52,590 nt of DNA, taken from Oscillospiraceae bacterium (GTDB taxonomy: Bacteria; Bacillota; Clostridia; Oscillospirales; Oscillospiraceae). The number at the start of each line of letters is the position of its first letter. Within the stretch, counting starts at the first letter, position 1. The stretch covers positions 1 through 52,590 of the forward strand of contig JAFTGD010000030.1 in NCBI GenBank assembly GCA_017458065.1. The letters run 5' to 3'. The notes under the pieces were generated by a model. That model made no database searches, was not told the origin of the DNA, and worked only from the letters and a program-made list of their open reading frames with translations. Both the position numbers and the translations under genes were made by a program. Positions 8,829-15,901 of the stretch are shown piece by piece.

Positions 8829-9876
8829 TGGATTCCTCGATCATCCGAAGCAGTCTCGGAAGCAGCTCATCATACGGGTAGGTGCCGACGACTTCGCCTT
8901 TTCTGAAAATCAGTCCCCGTTCTTTTCCTCCGGCAATGCCGAAGTCTGCTTCACGGGCCTCCCCGGGACCGTTGACGACACATCCCATCACAGCAACCGT
9001 GATATCCCGGTTGAGATTTCTGACACGCTCTTCCACTTCGGTCGCAAGAGAAATCAGATCGATTTCCGTACGTCCGCAGGTCGGGCAGGAGACAAAGCGC
9101 ACCCCGCCGTGCCGCAGCCCGGCAGCCTTCAGAATCGCGATCCCGGCAGAAACCTCACGCACCGGATCCGCCGTAAGAGAAACACGGATCGTATTGCCGA
9201 TCCCTTCCATCAGCAGTGTCCCGATTCCAACAGCGGACTGGATGGTACCGTTCCACTCGGTCCCCGTTTCGGTCACCCCCAGATGAAGCGGGAAATCGAA
9301 AGTCTCAGCGGCAAGACGGTAAGCGGCAACAGTCAGCGGAACCGATGACGCCTTCAGTGAGAGGCAGATGTCTTCAAACCCGTACTGCCGGAGCAGATCC
9401 ACATGGCCCTGTGCGCTCTCTATCATGGCCTCCGCGCAGGGATGGCCGTACTTTTCGAGGAGACGCTTCTCCAGGGAACCGGCATTGACCCCGATCCGAA
9501 TCGGGATTCCTCTCCTGCTGCATGCTTCGGCCACTTTTCTCACGTTCTCGGCTTCGCCGATGTTGCCGGGATTGATGCGTATTTTATCTATGCCTCGTTC
9601 GGCGCAAAGCAGCGCCAGCCGATAATCGAAATGAATGTCAGCTACCAGAGGGACATCGACCTGCTCTTTGATCGCATCAATGGCAAGCGCCGAGCGTTCA
9701 TCCGGGACAGCAAGGCGCACGATATCGGCGCCGGCTGCCCGCATGGAGCGGATCTGGCGCACCGTCGCATCCACATCCCAGGTTTTGGTATTGCACATTG
9801 TCTGTACGGATACCGGTACATCCCCGCCAACCGTAACGTTGCCGACATGAATCTGCCTTGTATGATCTCTTGTCAT
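8821..9876 (-). CDS. ispG: 4-hydroxy-3-methylbut-2-en-1-yl diphosphate synthase (IspG/GcpE)
   Basis: 351 residues, the bacterial length. IspG converts the cyclodiphosphate MEcPP to HMBPP in the MEP isoprenoid pathway using a [4Fe-4S] cluster. Seen: the N-terminal VQTMCNTKTWDVDATV, the TIM-barrel motifs LVADIHFDYRLAL and KIRINPGNIG, and the cluster ligands in CPTCGRTEID (near residue 263) and GCVVNGPGEA (near 297). It follows rseP by 24 bp and overlaps polC by 8 bases. With dxr and uppS in the same transcript it ties isoprenoid supply to undecaprenyl synthesis. Confidence 0.97.
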   Translation of the reverse strand: MTRDHTRQIHVGNVTVGGDVPVSVQTMCNTKTWDVDATVRQIRSMRAAGADIVRLAVPDERSALAIDAIKEQVDVPLVADIHFDYRLALLCAERGIDKIRINPGNIGEAENVRKVAEACSRRGIPIRIGVNAGSLEKRLLEKYGHPCAEAMIESAQGHVDLLRQYGFEDICLSLKASSVPLTVAAYRLAAETFDFPLHLGVTETGTEWNGTIQSAVGIGTLLMEGIGNTIRVSLTADPVREVSAGIAILKAAGLRHGGVRFVSCPTCGRTEIDLISLATEVEERVRNLNRDITVAVMGCVVNGPGEAREADFGIAGGKERGLIFRKGEVVGTYPYDELLPRLLRMIEESNG

Positions 9877-9900
9877 AAAAACCTCCGTGAGGTGTCCTGA

Positions 9901-10956
9901 TTAATGGAACAGTTTAAGAATGTCATTAAACATAATGATCGCCATCAGACTGAGAAGCAGCGCCATTCCCCCTGCGTGGATCCATGTCTCATATTTCGTA
10001 TCCAGCTTCTTCCTTGTAATACGCTCAATGATAAGGGTTATCAGAAGGAGGAATACCCGCCCGCCATCCAGAGCTGGAATCGGCAGCATGTTCATGATGG
10101 CGAGGTTGATGGCGATGAAAGCGCCGAGGTAGAGAATGTTGTATACTGCATCGGAAGCGGATTCAGCGTTTTCACCGGTCTCTGCCATCAGGTCAACGAT
10201 CCCGACCGGACCGGACATTTCTTTGAGTCCAACTTCACCGTGGACAAGCTGACTGAGTCCCATCCAGACCATTCGCCCAAATTCCATGGCGGTATCCCAG
10301 GAGTAGCGGATCTTGACCGGCAATGTCGCTTCCTCATAACCGAAGTTAAAGCCGAACAGTTCTCTCGTCTGTCCTTCATAGAGCTGCGGTGTCATGGCAA
10401 AACCGTTTAAAACCACCCTTTTGCCATCGCGGTTCAGAACCAGATCATAAACGCCATTGCCCTGGTTCAAAAAATCACTGACGTCGTAATACTGGAAAAT
10501 CCGGTGCCCGTTGATCTTCACAAACCGGTCTCCGACCTGCAGTCCCTCCGTGCTCTCATAGGGGCAGCCCGGAACAAAGCTCTCGATCGTCGGCGAGACA
10601 AAGGCCGCGGCGCCGAGATAGAGACAGAAGATGACAATCAGTCCCAGCAGAAAGTTATTGAAGGACCCTGCGCAGAGAATCAGAATACGCTTCCAGGCGG
10701 GCTGCACAACAAACGCCCTCGGGTCGCCGGAGTCCTCATCCTCCCCTTCCATGGCGCAGTAGCCGCCAAACGGAACGACGCGCAGGGCGTAAAGAGTTTC
10801 CCCTTTCTGTTTTTTCCAGATGGCAGGTCCCATCCCGACGGCAAATTCGTTGACCTTGACGCCGCAGAGCTTTGCGACGGAAAAATGGCCGAATTCATGA
10901 ACGGCGATCAGTACGCCGAAAATCAGTATTGCAAAAAGAATATACGCTACAGTCAT
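9901..10956 (-). CDS. rseP: RIP zinc metalloprotease (site-2 protease, RseP type)
   Basis: 351-residue intramembrane protease. The zinc-binding HEFGH is at residues 20-24 inside the first membrane segment; the third ligand lies in the C-terminal NMLPIPALDGG (near 298), and a single PDZ domain (about 105-185, with VGDRFVKINGH) sits between them. The family cleaves membrane-bound regulators such as anti-sigma factors and leftover signal peptides. At least four hydrophobic segments are visible. It lies five bases after dxr and 24 before ispG. The substrate cannot be inferred here: no anti-sigma factor is adjacent. Confidence 0.95.
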   Translation of the reverse strand: MTVAYILFAILIFGVLIAVHEFGHFSVAKLCGVKVNEFAVGMGPAIWKKQKGETLYALRVVPFGGYCAMEGEDEDSGDPRAFVVQPAWKRILILCAGSFNNFLLGLIVIFCLYLGAAAFVSPTIESFVPGCPYESTEGLQVGDRFVKINGHRIFQYYDVSDFLNQGNGVYDLVLNRDGKRVVLNGFAMTPQLYEGQTRELFGFNFGYEEATLPVKIRYSWDTAMEFGRMVWMGLSQLVHGEVGLKEMSGPVGIVDLMAETGENAESASDAVYNILYLGAFIAINLAIMNMLPIPALDGGRVFLLLITLIIERITRKKLDTKYETWIHAGGMALLLSLMAIIMFNDILKLFH

Positions 10957-10961
10957 TGATA

Positions 10962-12110
10962 TTACGCACCTGCGGTTTCATGTACAAATTGTCTGGCTGC
11001 CGCATCCGCAGCGAATATCGTCTCCAGGTCGGACGCGTCATCCGACGCAAGGGCGCTGACGGCCTCGGCTGCCATATCGTAAATCCGGTTGAATCCGAGC
11101 TTCTCCCTGAGGAAAAGATGGACCGCTTCCTCATTGGCGGCGCTCATGACGCAGCCGGCCGTCCCGCCTCTGCGCGCGCAGTCCACGGCAAGACGGAGAC
11201 AGGGAAAGTTCTCCAGATCCGGAGCCTCAAAGCTGAGATCCTGCAGCATCGTGAAGTCCAGTCTGTCAAACATGGACGGCAGCCGCTGCGGATAAGTCAG
11301 GGCAAGCTGAATCGGCAGTCCCATATCCGGCACGCCGAGCTGTGCGATCACCGTTCCGTCGACGAGCTCCACCATGGAATGGATCACGCTCTGCGGATGA
11401 ATCACAACCTGGATATCGTCGGGAGAAACACCGAACAGACGCATTGCCTCGATAAATTCCAAGCCCTTGTTCATCAGCGTCGCACTGTCGACAGAGATTT
11501 TGGCGCCCATATTCCAGCGCGGATGTTTGATTGCCTGCGCCGGGGTGATGTCCTCCAGGGATGCACGCGCCTTGCCTCGGAAGGGACCGCCGGAACAGGT
11601 CAGAAGAATTCTTCTCAGTTCGCCTGGCTGGCGCCCCATCAGGCATTGGAAGATGGCCGAATGCTCCGAATCCACCGGAACAATCTCGGCCCCGGTCTCT
11701 GCTGCGCGTTTCATAACGATTTCACCGGCGCAGACCAGTGTCTCCTTATTCGCAAGAGCAATCCTTTTTTTCGCTTCAATCGCAGCCAGCGTCGGTTTTA
11801 GCCCCACCGCACCGGAGACCGCAGTTACAACACAGTCGATGCTTTGCAGCGTCGCAGCTTCCAGAAGTCCCTCCATACCGCTGCCGATCCGGACGGGGGT
11901 GTCGGCCAACGCGATTTTCAATTCCTTTGCGGCGTTTTCGTCATACACCGCAACAAACTCCGGACGGAACTTTCTCGCCTGCTCTTCCAGTCGATCGATC
12001 TGACGATTCGCTGTCAGCGCGGCAACCCGGATTCCTGTGTATTCCGCAACAGCGGCAGTCTGGCGGCCGATGGACCCGGTACAGCCCAAAATGGATATAG
12101 CTTGAACCAT
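10962..12110 (-). CDS. dxr: 1-deoxy-D-xylulose 5-phosphate reductoisomerase
   Basis: 382 residues. Dxr makes MEP from DXP with NADPH, the first committed step of the pathway that ispG continues. Seen: the nucleotide-binding N-terminus ILGCTGSIGRQT (7-18), the central VDSEHSAIFQCL with metal/substrate ligands, LLTCSGGPFRG, and the family block NMGAKISVDSATLMNKGLE. The usual ordered C-terminal helical region follows (NEEAVHLFL). It starts 32 bp after uppS, where many Firmicutes have cdsA. Confidence 0.97.
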   Translation of the reverse strand: MVQAISILGCTGSIGRQTAAVAEYTGIRVAALTANRQIDRLEEQARKFRPEFVAVYDENAAKELKIALADTPVRIGSGMEGLLEAATLQSIDCVVTAVSGAVGLKPTLAAIEAKKRIALANKETLVCAGEIVMKRAAETGAEIVPVDSEHSAIFQCLMGRQPGELRRILLTCSGGPFRGKARASLEDITPAQAIKHPRWNMGAKISVDSATLMNKGLEFIEAMRLFGVSPDDIQVVIHPQSVIHSMVELVDGTVIAQLGVPDMGLPIQLALTYPQRLPSMFDRLDFTMLQDLSFEAPDLENFPCLRLAVDCARRGGTAGCVMSAANEEAVHLFLREKLGFNRIYDMAAEAVSALASDDASDLETIFAADAAARQFVHETAGA

Positions 12111-12142
12111 TTTCTACTCCTTCCCTATGGGGTTCTCGCCGA

Positions 12143-12877
12143 TCAGGCCTTGACCCCGCCGTAGCGGCGATCCCGCTGCCGGAACACGGCGATGGCCTTG
12201 TCCAGCTCGTCCGTGGAAAAGTCCGGCCATAGGACATCGGTAAAATAGAACTCCGAGTACGCGCACTGCCATAGCAGGAAATTGGAAATTCTCTGTTCTC
12301 CGCCCGGTCGGATCAGCAAATCCGGATCCGGAATCCCGGAAGAATACAGGTAATCGGAAAAAAGCTCTTCCGTGAGCTCCGGGTCCGCCTTCCCTTCCGC
12401 CAGATCCCTGGCATAACGCTGTGCCGCCTGGACAATCTCGGCCCGGCCTCCGTAATTGAGACAGATATTCGCCTGGAAGCCCTCGTACCGCTTGGAGATC
12501 TCATTGGTCTGTGCGACCAGATCCTGCAATTCCTTCGGCAGACCCGTTACATCCCCGAAGACACGCATCTTCATCTTGTCCCGCTCCATGGTATCGATGG
12601 CTTCATGAAGATATTTTCCGAGCAGACGCATGATCGCTTTTACTTCGTCCGAGGGACGTTTCCAGTTTTCTGTGGAGAAGGCATAGACGGTGAGATAATC
12701 AACCCCGATATCTCTGCAGTAGAGAGCAATTTTACGGAAATTTTCCGACCCAACCGCGTGTCCTGCCGTTCTGGGAAGGCCACGTCTCTTGGCCCAGCGT
12801 CCGTTTCCGTCGAGTATAATCGCAATATGGCGGGGGACAATCTCCCCCGCCGTATGATGATTCATTTTCACAGACAT
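12143..12877 (-). CDS. uppS: isoprenyl transferase (undecaprenyl diphosphate synthase)
   Basis: 244 residues, a cis-prenyltransferase that builds the undecaprenyl diphosphate carrier used in cell-wall synthesis. Seen: IAIILDGNGRWAKRRG with the catalytic Asp at 23, the substrate-binding YLTVYAFSTENWKRP, and the C-terminal LLIRPGGEQRISNFLLW followed by YSEFYF. The ATG at 12877 overlaps the frr stop (TGATG), which implies coupling; an in-frame ATG four codons later is the alternative start. Complete by length and motifs. Confidence 0.96.
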   Translation of the reverse strand: MSVKMNHHTAGEIVPRHIAIILDGNGRWAKRRGLPRTAGHAVGSENFRKIALYCRDIGVDYLTVYAFSTENWKRPSDEVKAIMRLLGKYLHEAIDTMERDKMKMRVFGDVTGLPKELQDLVAQTNEISKRYEGFQANICLNYGGRAEIVQAAQRYARDLAEGKADPELTEELFSDYLYSSGIPDPDLLIRPGGEQRISNFLLWQCAYSEFYFTDVLWPDFSTDELDKAIAVFRQRDRRYGGVKA

Positions 12878-13428
12878 CAGATTTCCGTCAATTCTTTTTC
12901 TTTCTTCTCGGTGATCTTGTCGATCTCTTTGATATAATCGTCCGTCAGCTTCTGGATGTCCTTCTCCGCAATCTTGTAGTCATCTTCCGTGATCTCGGAG
13001 GCCTTCTGCTGTTTTTTGAACTTCTCAATCGCGTCACGGCGAATGTTGCGGATGGCAACCTTGCTCTCTTCCCCGTATTTGCGGGTCTGCTTTGCAAGAT
13101 CCTTACGGCGCTCTTCCGTCAACGGCGGGAATACGAGGCGAATGGCTCTTCCGTCGTTCTGCGGATTGATCCCGAGATCCGAAGCGAGGATCGCGCGCTC
13201 AATCCCCTTCAGAACCGAAGCATCCCAGGGCTGGATCATCAGCGAGCGGGGATCCGGTGTTGCAACCGTAGCAAGCTGCTGGATCGGTGTAGGGACACCG
13301 TAGTAATCCACCTGAATCTGATCCAGTACAGAGGCGTTGGCTCTTCCGGCACGGATTGTGGCAAGCTGCGCTGTCAGTGCTTCGCAGGTTTTCTTCATCT
13401 TGTTTTCAAATTCGGCGTAGTCAGACAT
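12877..13428 (-). CDS. frr: ribosome recycling factor
   Basis: 183 residues. RRF splits post-termination ribosomes together with EF-G. Seen: IRAGRANASVLDQIQVDYYG, the segment TPIQQLATVATPDPRS, and the C-terminal helical bundle with EERRKDLAKQTRKYGEE. I place the start at the ATG at 13428, eight bases after AGGAGG, rather than seven codons upstream where no ribosome binding site is visible. It overlaps uppS by one base and follows pyrH by 91 bp, the standard pyrH-frr-uppS order. Confidence 0.96.
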   Translation of the reverse strand: MSDYAEFENKMKKTCEALTAQLATIRAGRANASVLDQIQVDYYGVPTPIQQLATVATPDPRSLMIQPWDASVLKGIERAILASDLGINPQNDGRAIRLVFPPLTEERRKDLAKQTRKYGEESKVAIRNIRRDAIEKFKKQQKASEITEDDYKIAEKDIQKLTDDYIKEIDKITEKKEKELTEI

Positions 13429-13519
13429 CTGATATTCCTCCTGATGCAATATTTAATGTATTCTATACAGATTGTTTTGATCTGTTGAAAACAGAGTATA
13501 AAATTTCTGTGAAATCGTC

Positions 13520-14230
13520 TCAATGGACAAACGTGCCGACCTTCTCCCCCTCGAGAACACGCTGAATATTCTCCGGGTCCGCGAGCGCGAACACAATAAC
13601 CGGCAGCTCGTTGTCCATGGCGAGACTGGTCGCGGTGGAATCCATTACCTGCAGACGCATGCTCAGGACTTCATTATAACTGATTTCGTCGTATTTCACG
13701 GCGGAAGGATCTTTTCTCGGATCAGCGGAGTATACGCCGTCAATGTTCTTTGCCAGCAGAATGGCGTCAGCTCCGATCTCCGCGGCGCGCAAAACAGCAG
13801 CCGTGTCTGTCGAGAAGAACGGATGCCCGGTTCCGCAGCCAAACAGAACGACTTTTCCGCTCTCCAGGTATTCAATGGCCTTTTTGACATCGTGGCGTTC
13901 TCCGACGCCCTGAATATCGACAGCCGTCATAACCCGTGCATCCACGCCGCATTGCCGGAAGACGTCCGCAACCGCAAGGCAGTTCATAGCCGTCGCCAGC
14001 ATTCCCATCCGGTCAGCGCTGACACGCTCGATCTTGCCGGCACCGTCTTTGACGCCGCGCCAGAAGTTCCCTCCTCCGATTACAATACCGACCTGAGCGC
14101 CGCGATCCAGACTCTTCTTCACACTCTCACATACAGAAGAAACAAAGTCAAAATCATATCCGGTTCCTTTTGTACCGCTGAGGGCCTCTCCGCTGATCTT
14201 AATCAACACTCTGGTGTATTTTAATCCCAT
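13520..14230 (-). CDS. pyrH: UMP kinase
   Basis: 236 residues of the amino-acid-kinase fold; phosphorylates UMP to UDP in pyrimidine nucleotide synthesis. Seen: VLIKISGEALSG at the N-terminus, VGIVIGGGNFWRG, the UMP-binding SADRMGMLATAMN, and the C-terminal IDGVYSADPRKDPSA. The ATG at 14230 lies behind GGAAAGGAA; the reading frame continues 26 codons upstream without a better ribosome binding site. It is the first gene of the seven-gene transcript that ends with polC. Confidence 0.96.
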   Translation of the reverse strand: MGLKYTRVLIKISGEALSGTKGTGYDFDFVSSVCESVKKSLDRGAQVGIVIGGGNFWRGVKDGAGKIERVSADRMGMLATAMNCLAVADVFRQCGVDARVMTAVDIQGVGERHDVKKAIEYLESGKVVLFGCGTGHPFFSTDTAAVLRAAEIGADAILLAKNIDGVYSADPRKDPSAVKYDEISYNEVLSMRLQVMDSTATSLAMDNELPVIVFALADPENIQRVLEGEKVGTFVH

Positions 14231-14279
14231 AATCAGAATATTCCTTTCCTCGATCCGGATTTCAAAAAAGTTCGGTGTA

Positions 14280-14308
14280 AGTTTATCACAATAGTGCTCT
14301 CTTGACAA
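14280..14308 (-). promoter_or_regulatory. promoter of the pyrH-polC operon
   Basis: Minus-strand TTGTCA, a 17-base spacer and TAAACT, about 50 bp before the pyrH ATG. All genes from pyrH to polC are overlapping or at most 91 bp apart, and I see no terminator between them. Confidence 0.65.
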
Positions 14309-14341
14309 TCGAAATTTTATGGGCTTTTTTTCAATTTCCTC

Positions 14342-14369
14342 TTGCGATTCTGTTTTTCTGTGTTATAAT
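14342..14369 (+). promoter_or_regulatory. promoter of the 61-residue protein gene
   Basis: TTGCGA, a 16-base spacer and a perfect TATAAT, 72 bp before the ATG at 14442. It is divergent from the pyrH promoter, whose hexamers lie 34 bp away. Confidence 0.65.
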
Positions 14370-14441
14370 GATTACAAGTAGTAACAAAATCGATTCATTT
14401 TGTAAAAACACTGCTTGAAAAAGCAAGGAGCTTGCAAGGCC

Positions 14442-14627
14442 ATGACAACTCTCAATTTGAAAGACGAAGCAGCCAGGCGCGGTGTGCCGCGTATCGGGGA
14501 GCCCCGTCGCTGCCAGGAACTGGAACCCAACCATCTTTATGAGATTTATATGGATGAGTTTGATAATGAGTTTATCATCCGCCGCGGGATTCTGACGATT
14601 GTCACCGGAGACGGGAAGGTTTTCTGA
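14442..14627 (+). CDS. small protein of unknown function (61 aa)
   Basis: Begins MTTLNLKDEAARRG and ends IRRGILTIVTGDGKVF. It has no cysteine pair, signal peptide or membrane segment. An AAGGAG lies 11 bases before the ATG at 14442; an in-frame TTG at 14415 is less likely because the ribosome binding site would be inside the gene. It has its own strong promoter and terminator, so it is probably a real monocistronic gene expressed at a good level. The C-terminal half looks like a small beta fold. I do not recognise the family. Confidence 0.6.
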   Translation: MTTLNLKDEAARRGVPRIGEPRRCQELEPNHLYEIYMDEFDNEFIIRRGILTIVTGDGKVF

Positions 14628-14688
14628 GCCGGATTTATCTCGGGCTTCCGGTTTTCATGCCCTTTTTAAATAACAAAAGAAATAATTT

Positions 14689-14722
14689 GCGTCCCATCTT
14701 ATCTGACGGGACGCAGTTTTTT
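14689..14722 (+). terminator. terminator after the 61-aa gene, possibly bidirectional
   Basis: GCGTCCC / GGGACGC stem with a 12-base loop region, then AGTTTTTT. It lies between this gene and the convergent hydrolase gene (stop at 14739) and may serve both. Confidence 0.75.
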
Positions 14723-14738
14723 ATTCGTTTCTCTGTGA

Positions 14739-15704
14739 TTACCTGTCTTTTCCTTCCAGAAAGGCGAAAACCCTTTCCCAGTACTGGCTCAGCATATCGG
14801 AATCCGTCATATACAGTTCATGCTTCATATTCGGCATCCGGAAGAATTCACAGTTTGGAACACGCGATACAAACAGATCCTGAGATGCGTTTTTGACCAC
14901 GGTGTCGTTCCCGGCCTGACACAGAAGCACAGGGATCCGGATTCGGGAGGTCCACAGCGATGAGGTCACACGGGCGCAGGCTTTGGCGGATTCCATTCCC
15001 CACCCGATAGAAGGAGACCTTGTCTGGAGTTTCTTGTCTGCGAGCCTTTTCTGAAAATAATAATGATAACGGCAGGCGGAAGAATCACAGCTGTTCTCAA
15101 AATTCTCTTCTTCAAATTCATTGACCGGGCTGAGCGGCTGAGCCTGCTTCCCTCCAAGGCTCTTGAGTTTCGCCCCCGCATAGACGACCGGTACCGGCAC
15201 CTTTCCGAAGCTCAAACCCAGCATCGGAGAGGAGAGTACTGCTTTGTCAAACAGCTTGGGATAACGCTCAATCAGCCATGCGCCGATGCATCCCCCCATG
15301 GAGTGACAATAGAGGTACACCGGGAGATCTCCGGCAGCTGGCTTCACCTTTTTCTGTGTCAGATGGTGCAGATCCAGCACATAATCCTTGAAGTGTTCGA
15401 CATGGACGACATAGGGATTGTCGTTGTGCCGGAAGGAACGGCCGTGCCCCCGATGGTCCACACCCCAGACGTCATATCCCCGGTTCAACATATAATATAC
15501 AGTTTCTGTGAACTTCTGAATCGATTCCGTAAAGCCGTGACTGATCACAATCACCGCTTTGGGATGATCCGCGGAGAAATGTTCATAGTAGATGGGCTCG
15601 CCCTTCACTCTGAGATCAAATCCACACTCCTTACGGGAAGCGACATAAGGCTCCACTTCCCGCCTCATTACTTCATCATATCTTTCTTCTGTGATCCACT
15701 GCAT
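14739..15704 (-). CDS. alpha/beta hydrolase, monoacylglycerol lipase/lysophospholipase-like
   Basis: 321 residues. Seen: VIVISHGFTES (oxyanion-hole HG), GVDHRGHGRS typical of the lysophospholipase group, the nucleophile elbow YCHSMGG with Ser near residue 133, an acid candidate in LLCQAGNDTVV and a histidine in NMKHELYM. The classical elbow is G-X-S-X-G; here the first glycine is Cys. The likely substrates are lipid or acyl esters. The start at 15704 is eight bases after AGGAG; the frame is open 12 codons further up without better spacing. No signal peptide, so cytoplasmic. It is monocistronic with its own promoter. Confidence 0.8.
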   Translation of the reverse strand: MQWITEERYDEVMRREVEPYVASRKECGFDLRVKGEPIYYEHFSADHPKAVIVISHGFTESIQKFTETVYYMLNRGYDVWGVDHRGHGRSFRHNDNPYVVHVEHFKDYVLDLHHLTQKKVKPAAGDLPVYLYCHSMGGCIGAWLIERYPKLFDKAVLSSPMLGLSFGKVPVPVVYAGAKLKSLGGKQAQPLSPVNEFEEENFENSCDSSACRYHYYFQKRLADKKLQTRSPSIGWGMESAKACARVTSSLWTSRIRIPVLLCQAGNDTVVKNASQDLFVSRVPNCEFFRMPNMKHELYMTDSDMLSQYWERVFAFLEGKDR

Positions 15705-15747
15705 TTTCATGTCTCCTGTCTCATCATTTATCTTAATCATTGCCGGT

Positions 15748-15776
15748 ATTATACTTCAAATCCTTGCTCCGGGCAA
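15748..15776 (-). promoter_or_regulatory. promoter of the alpha/beta hydrolase gene
   Basis: Minus-strand TTGCCC, a 17-base spacer and a perfect TATAAT, about 45 bp before the chosen ATG. Confidence 0.65.
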
Positions 15777-15810
15777 GTCCTGCTTTGATTCAAAATCCTC
15801 GATTTGAGTC

Positions 15811-15839
15811 TTGCCCTTATCCACCCTCCATGGTATAAT
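15811..15839 (+). promoter_or_regulatory. promoter of the repeat lipoprotein gene
   Basis: TTGCCC, a 17-base spacer and TATAAT, 62 bp before the ATG at 15902. The two divergent promoters (hydrolase and lipoprotein) share the TTGCCC hexamer. Confidence 0.65.
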
Positions 15840-15901
15840 GATTCAAAATATCTGTGGCATACCATATCTTGTTGTTTTCTGCCGCAGGAAGGGGTAACAC
15901 C

